Made by a program: the position numbers and the translations under genes
The notes under the pieces: generated by a model
Told to the model about the DNA's origin: nothing
The model's input: the letters and a program-made list of their open reading frames with translations, nothing else
Database searches by the model: none
Assembly (NCBI GenBank): GCA_019359885.1
Contig: JAHBCN010000200.1
Span: 62,001 to 126,000, forward strand
Reading direction: 5' to 3'
Length of the DNA stretch: 64,000 nucleotides
From: Listronotus oregonensis
Taxonomy: Eukaryota; Arthropoda; Insecta; Coleoptera; Curculionidae
Shown here: positions 22,601 to 34,246 of the stretch, in pieces
How positions within the stretch are numbered: position 1 is the first letter of the stretch
How the letters are laid out: each line of letters begins with the position of its first letter

Positions 22601-25035
22601 AAACGGTTTTATTTATTTTATATGACTAACCTTCAGGGATATGTCTTTTATGACGGTATTTCAATTTAATTTTTAGAGACTTCAATTAAACTGGGTCAAA
22701 ATATGTTTTAAGCCTTTAAACTAGGGTAGTAAAGAAAAAATGTAATAAACGTGTTTAATAATTACAGCGCTTTTAGTCATAAGATGAAAAAAAAATTAAA
22801 ATAAGGAATCCCCTTTTTTAAAAGAGATGTTTTTATTTAAAATAATACGTTTTATTTTAATAAAAAGAATATTTTGTAATATCAATATATAATTATAAAG
22901 TTTCTCTGCTCTATAAATAGATGTCCTACCAATTAGGTAAATAAATTTTTAATTTAGTTGACATATCAAAAACTTCACTTAATTTAATTTTTTTATAATG
23001 TGAGCCCCATACGAAGCCTTTATTGCAAAATATACTGCTCTTTTTAAAAATTATAAAATTCTAGGATTGCAAGTATACCAAAATTAAATTTTGCATTTTT
23101 TGGTAGATGCTGCCTTTCTTCACAGTTGGGCAGATTTTCTGTGTATGTGATTGTAAAACTACATTACTACTTATAGCACTGCAAAACTTTGTTAAAAAAA
23201 TTTGAATTTTCTCTTATGTCTAATCTTTTAAAAAGTTGAAAATTTGCTTGCTTTTGTCAAATTAAACTAACTAAATTTTTTCCGGCAATATTTTTATCTA
23301 TTTTTACAAACATATTCTATTCCCAGACTTTGAAAAACAATTTATAAATTTCTTATTCGGCTATTTGGCAAAATTTACTAGTTGAAACTTTGCATTTCTA
23401 TTAGTGTAAAAAATATCTTTCCTTGCCGTTATTCTAAACATTTATTAATTCATGTAAATTAAAAAAGACAGTATTTTGCTAGTTAAAGAATTATTTGTGT
23501 ACCTCTTGGGTTTTTAAAAATATCCAAAACAATTGTAAAATTTGGAATAACAAAAAAAACTACGTAAACTAAAAGCTTTGGCGTTAATATTATTTGCCAA
23601 TCATAAGTTGTTTTTGTCATAATTGAAATCTTTGGTAAAATTTTTATTAAAGAAACGTAATATTTTCTTTTTAAAACTTTAGCGATTTCGTGCACATTTC
23701 CTGACATTTTATGAACAATTATAATCTAGCCTGCCAACATTATCGTTGTATGATACAAAACTACCAATAAAACTGTCAATTTCATTTACCTCGTAATTTA
23801 TATTCATAGTTGTTGCATGAGGTTACTTTAAGTATTTTGTATACCACTATATAACAACGAAAGGGTACATTTGTACGAATATAACTCACGTACGAAAATT
23901 AGTCTTTTAAAATCAACATTAGTAGTCAATAAAGGGTTCTTTTTGATTTGTCGGTGAAATTTATTCACGTGCTTAGAGATGGATCTTCCGTTACTTTCGT
24001 ATAATGAAAAACGGTTTATTTCGACCCTATATGATACAATTTACAGCAAGAATGACTGTGTCGCTTATGACGGTATTTTAATTTAATTTTGGGAACATCA
24101 AAGTTAAGCTAAATTTTAAAAAATATGCTTTAAGCGTTTAAATTGAGGCATTAAAGAGAAAAATGTAATAGTACTTAATAATTACAGCGTTTTTAGTCAT
24201 AAGTGAAAAGAGGTACAATTAGGAATCCTCTTTTTAAAAGAATATTATTATTTTTATTCTATTAAAAATAAAACGTTTTGTTTTTATATAAATTTACTTT
24301 CGTATAATGAAAAACGGTTTTATTCGTTGCCTGTATTAATTTACAACAAAAAGTGGCTGTGTCATATGTGGTGTACTAGTTTGGTATTGGTATGGACTAA
24401 GCTAAATTTTAAAAATATGCTTTAAGCCTTTAAATTGAGGCAGTAAAGAGAAAATGTAATAAGGTGTATAAGTACAGCGTTTTAGTCATATAGGTGAAAA
24501 GAGGTACAATTAGGAATCCTCTTTTTTAAAAAAGATGTTATTATTTTTTGTCTATTAAAAATAAAACGTTTTTGTTTTTACTTTAAATTTACTTTCGTAT
24601 AATGAAAAACGGTTTTTATTTCGACCCTTTATATGACTGTTTACAACAAAGGCAGCTGTGTCCTTATAATAGTGTGCAATTAATTTGGGATGAAGTTAAC
24701 AATGATTTTAAAAAATAGCTTTAAGCCTTTAAATTGAGGCAGTAAAAAGAAAAAATGTAATAGTGCTTCATGTTACAGCGTTTTAGTCATAAATAAGAAG
24801 TTACAATTTAGGAGTCTGCTTTTTAAAAGATGTTATTATTTTTTGTCTATTAAAAAATAAACAGATTTTTTATTTTGCTTAAATGCAATAATCATAAAGT
24901 TTTCCTATACACAAATGGAGTCTTCAATTGATGCATCTAATTTTAATTTAGTTGACTTAAATTAAAAACTTTACTTCAAGTTTCAATTTTATGTTGGGTA
25001 TTTATACCACAAGAATCTCTTATACTTAGAAGCTG
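19690..25035 (-). repeat. Tandem array, about 1.4-kb unit, coding-like on the minus strand
   Basis: Several anchors recur in the same order. ACCACTATATAAC lies near 20311, 21678, 22432 and 23843. A TTGG(T/C)GT(T/C)AATA(A/T)TATTTG motif lies near 20043, 21401, 22169 and 23579. GGTAGATGCTGCC lies near 20953 and 23101. Spacing is 1.36-1.41 kb, except between units two and three (about 0.76 kb), where roughly 0.62 kb is deleted. On the minus strand several units keep a similar hydrophobic segment, for example YDWQIILTPKLLVYVVFFVI at about 23530-23600 and NLWFTNNIDAKSLWLTWDFG at about 22135-22200. Units may therefore be degraded tandem copies of a multi-pass membrane-protein gene, with a chemoreceptor as one guess. 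No unit is intact. A plain satellite remains possible. Confidence 0.7.
23985..24880. repeat. Local triplication with a 300-bp period inside the array
   Basis: ACTTTCGTATAATGAAAAAC followed by GGTTTTATT recurs near 23993, 24294 and 24590, each followed by a TTTAGTCATA-type block (24193, 24480, 24783). A 300-bp subunit has therefore been amplified at the right end of the larger array. Confidence 0.85.
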
Positions 25036-25247
25036 ATAGAAAGTGTTAAAGGGAAAAAAATATTTACAATTATTGGTCAATTAAAATTTATTTATTTTAT
25101 CGGTTTTGCTAATATAATGTGCTTGCAGTAGAAAAGGGGATATGGATTATTAAAACACTCATACTAGGGAAAACAAATTTTTAAATTTACAAGTTTATAC
25201 TTTTATGTTTTTATTTACAGATTTAAAAATAACTGTGAGTCTAACCT

Positions 25248-25450
<203 letters not shown>

Positions 25451-26466
25451 ATACTGCCCCCGTTTTTCAATAAACAAATAAGTTTATAAAACAGTGTTTT
25501 AACATATATTTGTATCTTAAAGAAAAAATTAGCTTGTATTTTAATTTAGAAACTTTTTTCGGAAAAACAAAGAATTATTAATATAATACTTATCATTCTT
25601 TGATAACATATTGTTTTATTTTTAAAGTTAACTTTTTTATAATTGCTGTATAAAAAGTCAAAAAAATTAAATTTAAACTAAAACGTTTTTTTTGACACTA
25701 GTAACCTTTTATAACCAACATTACTCTCAGAAAGGTTTTCTCTGACTTTTAAATTTATTGGCGTACTCGAGGATAAATGTTTTAATTTTTCTTTTGGATA
25801 ATGAAAATGTGCTAAAGAAAAACGATTTCTATTTGCTTCTTTATACGACCTTATGTATAAAAAAACTTCTTGTCACTAAAAAAAATTATTCGGGGGTAGA
25901 AGTAAAAATATGGTTTAATTAAGATAAAAATAAAATGTGTTATTATTATTTCCTTTTTTTGTAGTCATAAAATTTAAATTGTTTTACAAAGTTTTAATTC
26001 TTTTTAGGTTAACTCATTTTATTTTTTCCTTAGTTCAGTGATATAAAGATTACTACTAATAGGTCCCCGTTTTTTAAAGGTTAAGCTGTCCCAGTTTAAC
26101 ATTGAAAAGAAACATGCATTTATAATTTTTTAAAATTAATAATATAACTACTTTCTCTGAACTATCTCCCCATTAAGTTCTGGGTAATATTATCCAGAGG
26201 GGTCTTACAATCTAACGTTAATTTCAACCACACCTAACGGCCCACAGTGTTCACTTACGGTCACAACTCCAGCCACTCCAGTTACTGACCGTGCTTGGCG
26301 TTCCTTAACCTTGCCGATCTCACAGGAACCGGTTTTTTTAACTGGTTTAAAAGTTTTTATTGACAACATAAAACTGGCATCAACTATTATTATTTTCTTA
26401 CAATGTTATTGTTTTTCTTTCTCTACCGATACACGACTATGTTTTGCTATTTAAATATTTTAAATT
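25451..26466. other. AT-rich spacer
   Basis: No recognisable gene. A GC-richer patch at 26225-26335 lies just left of the LTR retrotransposon and has no known motif. Confidence 0.45.
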
Positions 26467-28012
26467 TGTCACGCAGTTGCTTTAGCCCAAGTGTTTTACC
26501 CCTAAAAACACCAACTTTATTGGCTTTGGCAGTTTTAAATAATTATTTTTTTTTATAAAATTAATAACAATTAAAAAAAAAAGTACAGTACTGAAGGTGA
26601 TAGAGAGAGCGTGAAAAAAATGCCTAACTCTTTTTTGAGGTAGGGGGGAAAATTTGGCGCCACTGTTTTTGGGTTTTTCAGGCCTAGCAAAGACCTAAGT
26701 TTATTGGGAACTCGTTCACTTTACTCAAAAAAAACAAAAAAATTTTCCTAAAATTAACATTGAAAAGGGGACTTAAAAAAATTTAAAAACTATATTTAAA
26801 AAAAAATGGTTTATATTTATTATATATTTGTAATTAAGGAACTTTAAAAAAAAATAAAATCAAATAAAAATTTGGAAGCGTGTTATAAGGATTAAAATTT
26901 AAAATTTATATTTAAAAGTTTATAAAAAAAAATATATAATGAAAAAAAATGTTTTAATGCCCCCGAATAACTGTTAAATTTTCCCTTTCCCAAAGAAGGT
27001 GATTTTTAAAAATTTAAAAATACAAAAAAATATAAAAATAAAAAAATATATAGAATACCATAATATTAATTAACAATAATTTAATGACCAGATTTCCAAA
27101 AAAAAAATTTATATTACATTAAAAAAAGGAAAAAAGGGCCCCAAAATGATTTAAAACCCAAAATGTAAAAATTTAACGTGGGGGGTCTAATAAATTGAAA
27201 AGTTATAAATAAAATTAAAGGGTTTTTTTAATGTTGCCTGTTTTTTTCATCCCCAAAAAGGGGGGGGGTGTGCAACCACCACCTGAAGAGCGATGGTGTC
27301 CCACTGCAACAAACGCCAGTTAAATGGTAAACCTCTTCGAACCTCGAAAACTTCTACTGATGGCCCCTCTGAACCAAACGAAAACTTTTTTAAAATTAAT
27401 TTGGGCCCCTGTGAAAGGGAAAAAGGCGTCCGGGAAAAAATTTTAAAAGTTGGGGTATTTTTCAACCTGACCTCCCCGTCGAACTGGGTCTGTGGATTTC
27501 TTTCCCGAAACAAAAAAAGGCAACGCAAACCAACAAAATTAAAAAACCAAGGTAACTTAAATCGGGAAAGATTTTTTGGGGAAAATTTTCAGCACAAATC
27601 CTATAAAGATGGCTTGAATACCAGTAGCTGCAAATTTTCTGGGTTTTCAGCTGAAAAGACGTGAAAGTGCCAATGGTAAAACATGGCCATGCCTCTTCCC
27701 TTCTCAAAAAACACCAGTGCACGCGCTCCTTTTTTAAAATTTAATTTTCTCCCCTAAATTGAAATGTTTTCGCATTTTGAGTTGCCTACCCACTTTCAAA
27801 TAACAATGTAATTTTTGTACACAATACTACGAGGGTAAAAGCAACATAACCATAAGGTAGGATACAAATACGATAGAAAAACAGAAGTAACCCAGCAATT
27901 ACAATCAAATTTGGAATGCAAAAAAAAACTGCAAAAAAAATGAAACCGACCTGATTTAAAGGGGTAAACAACCTAAATTAAAAAAAAACCTAGGAATAAA
28001 AAAAAAAACGCA
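26467..28012 (-). repeat. 3' LTR of the 9.4-kb gypsy element
   Basis: It aligns along its length with 34247-35847 but is about 55 bp shorter and strewn with A, C and G runs. Its inner end is blurred around 28005-28014, where CGTGACA of the other copy is not recognisable. On the minus-strand element this is the downstream LTR. Confidence 0.85.
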
Positions 28013-29131
28013 ACCCCCCTTCCCCCGGAAGGGAAGAAAATCAGGAAGAAGTTTAACGATCATGCGATCACCTAAAGGTAACGAAAAACAAGCCCGGGAA
28101 TCTAGACAAAAGACATAAAGCAAATAATTTAAACTGACAGGAGATGACAATTCAGAGGCAGGTAGGCACTAACAGCAAGATGAGATAAAAATTACCGAGA
28201 TAAATTAGATCAATAAAATTAACTCGAGAGTTTACAGATAAATTCGAAAGGTAAGGAAAAGAAAAAGTAATACAAAATAAGGTAAGATAGATAAGGAAAA
28301 ACCATACTAAAGGCAACAATCGACAAATCAGCTCAGGGAAGCAAATTCAGGTAAATCAGTTGGACCAAGACCTTAAAGGATAGGCTACTAATATCAAATT
28401 AAAGGAAAACGAAATTAAAGAAAAAATAAACCGAATGGTAAGTAAGAAAAGATAATTACAAAAAAAAAAATTTTCAGACATTCCAGGTGACGGCCCCAGG
28501 GGTCTCGGGAGCAATTTTGCACGAGGAATCGATGGGAGGAAATCTAACCAAATATTGCAATAAAATTGCTGGTCAAAAAAAGATTTCCGTTAGGTGGTCG
28601 CAACCATGCGCCGGGGGTTTTGGTTCCTAACCTCACCGAGCACCATCATCCACCAAAGGCGCAACACCCACCACGAAATAAACAAAAAGGGGTGAAAACA
28701 AAAGAAAGGTAAGATGGGAAAGGGTTTATGGGAACCCCAACGTTCACCGTGCAGAGGGGAAAAACTATAGCGCCTGCCAAGCTAAAAGTACCAGGAAGTA
28801 CTGCGAGAAATAATACATAATTTATAGGTGTTGAATGGTGGCACTACAGCATCTGTCGCAGCTTAGACCAAAGAAAAATGCAAAGTAGTTTTTTAAACTA
28901 ATGTAGTGCCTCATTAGGTCACTACACCACCACACCCCAGGCCTGACCTTCATTTAAACTGCTCTTCCAGAATCAAAATTTCGGGAGCGGCGCTGCACCG
29001 CTGTGGCACCAACACCACGCAGCCTGTAAATTTAAAAAAAAACAATCAAAGGTAACCATATCAGAAAATACGCTCTGAAAATCCATTAAAAACTAAATGC
29101 AATGCAATGATAGCGAATTGAAGGTTCACGT

Positions 29132-29168
<37 letters not shown>

Positions 29169-29450
29169 CGAGGTAGTGTGGCGAAGGCTACACTATCCCA
29201 GCGTTGTCGGACTTTTACCGACACTGGGTATTTAAAGGATTATTCAACTAACCAGCAATGTCGAACTCCCATCATGTTTCGCGCCAAGCTGGATGCCCAA
29301 CCCCTATTGGTTGCCCATCCCCTGGGGAAAAAAAAAAAAATAAAAAAAAAAAATATAGACAATAAAGATAATAACCGAAAAAAAAAAGGGTTAAAGAAAA
29401 CCCAGTATCAATAATATCAATCATTAATATAAGAATTTACAAATATTTTT
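28013..29450 (-). other. Post-pol segment of the gypsy element
   Basis: About 1.4 kb lies between the integrase end and the 3' LTR. It includes purine-rich sequence (28130-28470), GC-richer patches (28490-29010) and a 32-base A run at 29133-29164. I cannot make out an envelope gene; no signal peptide, furin-like site or membrane anchor is readable in the frames. It may be a long 3' untranslated region or a badly damaged third ORF. Confidence 0.4.
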
Positions 29451-30600
29451 TTAAAAACATAAAAAAAAAATTTGGCTTATTTGGCGTCAAACCGATTTGT
29501 TTTATGGATTACGGTTTTTAGATCTTTTCATGCCGGGTACCTTGTGACCTTTGATCTTGTAATTCTTTGGTACAGGTTCCAGTTTTCGCTTAACTGTGTA
29601 CGGTCCTACATAAGCGGGAGCCAATTTCTCCTAAATTTACCATCTGAGAGACTTTTTTAAAAATTTTTTCGGCCCCCAAAACCTTTTTGGACCAGGAAAA
29701 AACCGTTGTTTGAAAGGGGAAACGCAGTTTGTCTTTCTTTTAAATGGGATCAAGGTTTTGGGGGTCTTCAAAAAAGTCTGACCATAAGCGTGTTTCTCCC
29801 AAAATAAAAAAATAGGGGTAAAACCGGTAGTTTCGTGGCGGGAGCTGCAGTGCTTCAGCCTACCCTTTTAATGTAAGAACGTAGCTTTGTCTTACAACTC
29901 TGTTGGCACGTTCAGTCGAAACAGCTGAGGATAGTAGGGAAACTGTATAGAATATTTTGTCTTATAACGTTTGCAGAGCTCTTGAAACTCTTTTTGATTT
30001 CATCTGCACCATTATGCAATTAAATATTGAGGAGTTCCATATAACAGAAAATACCTTCTTCAACTTGTTTAGTTAAAGATTTCGCAGTAGGCGAGATGGA
30101 AACAAAGCGAAATTTGGTGAAGTAGTCTTCAGAGACAATTACAGATTTGAACGAGGGAAAGGTCAATATAGTCAGAAAAAACACTGCCAAGGTTGGTTTA
30201 CGTCGCCGTTCACCCAATGACGCAGGAGTTTTGTTCGACTTTATTTTGGGCACAGATCTTGCACCCCTTTTAAAATATCTAGTTATGTCATACCTCATTT
30301 TAAATAGTAACGTGACACCCCCTTTCCCAATATGTTTTAAATACGCCGACATGTCCTGCAGCAGGAATGTCGTGACATCGCGTTGGTATTTCTTCCCCCT
30401 TTTGCCCTTGGGGGACAACAATTTTCCGGGAACTGGATGGAGGAGTTCTGGATAGGTGGTTTTGACATATTTATACAAAAAGGTTATTTTCCACACGCCA
30501 AGAAGGAATTTATCTGGACGTTGTTCAAGTCTTGAGAACATCTGATTCCATTTCCCAGTAGAAGAGAGTGAGCCATCATTGGTGACGTCGAATCAATGGT
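29450..30600 (-). pseudogene. Integrase region of gypsy pol
   Basis: Reading leftward from 30600, a core-like segment includes SVIVSEDYFTKFRFVSISPT followed by KQVEEGIF (about 30030-30150), resembling the stretch after the first catalytic Asp of retroviral-type integrases. The C-terminal GPY/F module is visible near 29560-29640 as KLAPAYVGPYTVKRKLEPV. The enzyme would insert the element's cDNA into chromosomal DNA. Several stops and frameshifts are present, so only fragments can be read. Confidence 0.65.
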
Positions 30601-31050
30601 TTTCCCCTTTAAATTTTGGAACAGAACGACTAAGAAATTCCCAACGGTGTTTCTTTTCCGGGACGGTAAACTAAAGTGAAATCATAGGGTTGAAGAGGGG
30701 GCCCCCGCCCATCGCGCAAAAAACGACCTTGTGGGTCTTTTAACCTATGTAACCACAATAAAGAATGGGGGTTCCGTTATCACAGTAAAGTGTACTCCTT
30801 CCAAAAAATTCGCGGTTTTTTAACCCCAGATCCCTCAAGCATTCTTTTCATCCATGGCTTCATTTCCTGTTGAAATTTTAACGTGAAAAAAAGAAAAATA
30901 ACCCTTTATCATCGAACGTTTGTGTAAGCACAGCGCCAAGCCCAAAATTTGAGCTAGCATCTGTCTGGCAAAAGGACGATTAAATCGGGGCACTTTTAGA
31001 ATTGGTCCCCGAGACAAGAGCTGCCTTAATCGACCTGAAGGCATTGTCAC
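30600..31050 (-). pseudogene. RNase H region of gypsy pol
   Basis: Following the RT on the minus strand, GPILKVPRFNRPFARQ leads into a frame-shifted segment that corresponds to the Asp-Ala-Ser start of RNase H. KGYFSFF and TGNEAMDEKNA follow, typical of the region before the Thr-Asp-His motif. The rest of the domain is frameshifted. In the element it would remove the RNA strand after reverse transcription. Confidence 0.6.
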
Positions 31051-31790
31051 AGTCAGAGGACCCCACTAACATTTTTCTTAGAAAGATCGTCAAGGGAAAA
31101 GTGGGAAAAATTAGGAACAAAACGTCGATCCCAAGATGCTGTACCTATAAATCGGCGAATTTCTTGCACGTTGCGAGGTGGTGGAATTTTTACAATGGCT
31201 TCTACTTTTTCTGCGTCTGGACGAAGACCTTGTCGATCGACAACATAGCCCAAATATTTTAATTCTGGTCTACAAAACTGGCATTTTTCAATAGAAACTA
31301 TTAGTCCTGCCGGGTTGTAATCTGTCGGGGCTAGCCCCAAAAAGACGCAGATGTTCATCAAAGCCCCTGAGAAATAAGTACGATATCATCAAGATAGACC
31401 ATCACCCGGTTCAAGATCAGCTCCAAGAACAGTATCAGTTTGCCAAGTAGCTGGGGTTGGACAAACCAAATGGCATCCGCCGAAATTGATATAGCCCTGT
31501 CCGGGAAAGAAATGCGGTATATTCATGAGATGACTCACTTACAGGGACAGTCCAAGGCAGATTTTTATCTATAGAACTTAGGAATTTAGCATCTCAAAGG
31601 CGACCCAGATAAAAAATATAAGGAATTGGATAGGCATCCTTCTTAGTTACAGAATTCAGCAAACGATAATCGCACCCAAAATCTGTAGGAACCACCCTTT
31701 TTTGAACCAGACAGACTGGACTAGACCAAACCTTGGAGGGTTCAATAACCCCTCCCCAACTTTGGCATTTCCTCATCAATGATCTTTTGT
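31050..31790 (-). pseudogene. Reverse transcriptase region of gypsy pol
   Basis: Readable blocks in order are VIEPSKVWSSPVCLVQK and DYRLLNSVTKKDAYPIP (31594-31779), then the catalytic YLDD motif at 31385-31396 within RVMVYLDDIVLIS, then KCQFCRPELKYLGYVVD and NVQEIRRFIGTASW (31090-31290). These are canonical Ty3/gypsy RT fingers, palm and connection sequences. The frame breaks between blocks, so it cannot be translated as a single protein here. Confidence 0.88.
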
Positions 31791-32149
31791 TTTTAAAAGG
31801 AGATACGGGGTAGTATCTTTGCTTGATGGGTTTTATTTCCCAAAGGTTCTACTTCGACCCGTGTTCAGCTACCTTACAACAACCGGGGGCCGGCCCATCA
31901 AAGTAAGTTTTCTTGCACTAGATTATCCAGGGTTTTGTGCCCCTAAGTGTGCTTCCGTCTTGAATAAAAAAAAGGGGTTTGACCCGGGTTTTTTTCCAGC
32001 AAATCCCAAATATCCTGATTTAAATCTGGGACTATTTCCTTGTTTTTTCCAGAAATCAATGCCTAAAATGAGTTTATGAAAGTTCCGGAAGAACCAAACA
32101 TCAATCAAACAGATCTTTCCCATTAGACAAAAAGGAAATTGCAAATAAC

Positions 32150-32400
32150 CTATACTAGAACAGCTTTCCCTTAGCTTCTGTACATGTTGTTTTGGTACCT
32201 AAAAATCGCCCAAACCCCAAACGCTGTAATAACTCGTATCCCGGTAGACCAACAATGGTTCAAATGGCTCCTGAATCTAATAAACCTAGAATGGGAGTAC
32301 CAGAAACTGTTACCTCAAAAGGTTGGTTTAAAAAACCGTGCGCATGACCTATAATAAAATCTAACAGCATTTTTCCTGAAAACTTGAGTTTTTAGTCGGG
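32150..32400 (-). pseudogene. Aspartic protease region of gypsy pol
   Basis: PFEVTVSGTPILGLLDSGAI at about 32260-32320 contains the DSG active-site triad of retroelement proteases (usually D-T/S-G). It lies between the gag zinc knuckle and the RT, as expected. It would act as a dimer to cleave the polyprotein. Confidence 0.75.
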
Positions 32401-33740
32401 GGGAAAAAAGTATTGGGAGATGTCTCGACCCGACTATTGACTCTCCCGATGGGCGTTTCCCGAACTCGTGCATTTAGGACAATTTCTAACGGTAACCGGG
32501 GTTTAAAAGAAAACAATGGGTTTTCGGGGCTGGCAACAATCGGTTATAATGACCTGTTTTTTTACAATTCCAACAGGTAACTTGTGGTTGGCTTCCCACC
32601 AGGAGGGGGGGTATTTTTTCCTCGATATCTAGATGATGAACTTTCGGAAATTTTTTTGCTAGATCGGAAACAAAAACAAAATCCTTCTACAAATCCGGGG
32701 TTTCCTAGATGGAGGGGACATAAATTGTCGGCTCGGTACTTCTTGGCCTCAAGTTTTAAAACATTCTTTCTCCAAATTCCCCAATGGGGAAATTTAACCC
32801 CCGGGTAACTGCGTAGTGTAAAACGGGGCTAAGTTTCTGAAACAATATCCCAAAAAGACTTCCGGCGACAACGACCCATAGCGACGAATAAAGCGTGCAT
32901 ACTAGACAAGTAGTCCACTTTACTTTCAAAAAGGATCTTGAGTTTTGCTCTAAAATTTCCCCAAACAATCTAGCACGATAATCTGGTGGCTCAAAAAGCG
33001 TACAAAAAAGTTTGAGAGACCTTGCCAGTCCGAAAATGAGCACGGTTTAAGATACCAGTTCAGCGCCTTTTCCCGGAAATGATCTATAAACTGAATCTCA
33101 GTTCGCGTTCTGATACATTGCGAGCTATCCCTTTAAATTTTGTAACTCGTTCCAAAAAATGTGCACCGACATGCTCTTTGGGTCTCCAGTATAACATTCC
33201 ACTTGTCGATTCGTGCCGGTTTAACGCCCGGGATTTTTGTGAGGTAGAAACGATGCTCTGTTAGGAATGCTACTTGTTCACGAAGAAGCGTCAAATCCAA
33301 AACTCTGATCGCGCTGCATCTAACAATTGGCTCAAGTTCGGATCTTGTCTGGAAAATTTTCCAATTGATCCAGGGCGGTGAGAATTTCCCTATTAACTTC
33401 GCACGTGCATCAGCCTTTTCAGGCGTTAATCCAGTTAAGGGGATACGATCAACCCTATTTAACAAGTGTACCAGGCGCGATTGCGACCTGTCAAAAATTT
33501 TTTTTTCCCCCTTTTGCGCCAGAAAAATTTTATTTACGATACGGGCTTTTTTAAAAAATTTCTTGAACAACCTCTTTTTATCAAATTCAAATTATATGGA
33601 AAGGTAAATCAGGGTTTTCTTCTTTTTGGGGTTTAAATTTGCAGTGAAGCCCTCAGGCTGTCCACGGTTTGGGAATCCTCTGCAGGTATTCCACGAATTT
33701 TAAGTTCATACAACAGCATGTCCTTTTCAATTAATTAATC
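32400..33740 (-). pseudogene. gag region of the 9.4-kb gypsy element
   Basis: A probable start region near 33719 reads MLLYELKIRGIPAEDSQTVD, like the N-terminus of many gypsy gag proteins. The long frame 33133-33570 is basic and alpha-helical in character. A zinc knuckle CWNCKKTGHYNR, followed by a cysteine in the next frame, is at about 32540-32590 and fits CX2CX4HX4C. These would form the particle core and bind the element RNA. At least three frame changes are needed to read through. Confidence 0.7.
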
Positions 33741-34246
33741 TTCATTTTAAAATTTTTTTTGTTTTAGCGGGTAACTAAAACAAAGGAAAAATTTTGCAAT
33801 AAAGAGATCAAATCAGACTTTAAATAAAAACTTTAAAAGTTAAAGTAAATAAAAGGGATAATCAGAGCAATATTTTAAAAATACTAAACGAAATATTAAA
33901 AGAAATGACATATAAACAAGGTAAATCAAAATAATCAAATTAATTACAAGGTAAGCACTCTTAAATGTAAGCGGCAGATCAGGCCAATAAGAGTAATATC
34001 AAGAGCGAAAATGCAAAGGTAAATAATTAAAAATAAATCGGCAAAAAAAAAAAAAAATAGATCAAGGCAATATAAATTTCACGAAATAATCATAAAATAG
34101 TAAAGGTATAACTGCAATGATATATAAAAAAAATATATAAAAGTTAACTAAATTTAAAGTAAATTAATGTTAATCAAAATAAATATTTATGCCACTAATG
34201 TCTGTTTTAAATCTCCTTTTTTTTGTTTGCCCACATTGCGTAAATT
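33741..34246 (-). promoter_or_regulatory. 5' leader of the 9.4-kb gypsy element
   Basis: About 0.5 kb of A-rich sequence lies between the 5' LTR and gag. The bases next to the LTR on the minus strand read AATTTACGCAATGTGG. A primer-binding site should be here, but I cannot match it to a specific tRNA. Confidence 0.45.

Noticed and set aside
27293..27664. 123-codon plus-strand frame inside the left LTR
   Set aside because: It lies antisense within an LTR, is not preserved in the cleaner right LTR, and has no motif.
28130..28470. Purine-rich stretch as a separate satellite
   Set aside because: It lies inside the LTR element, resembles the A-rich leader at 33.8-34.1 kb in composition only, and shows no clear period.
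30147..30455. 102-codon plus-strand frame
   Set aside because: Antisense shadow of the integrase region of the gypsy element.
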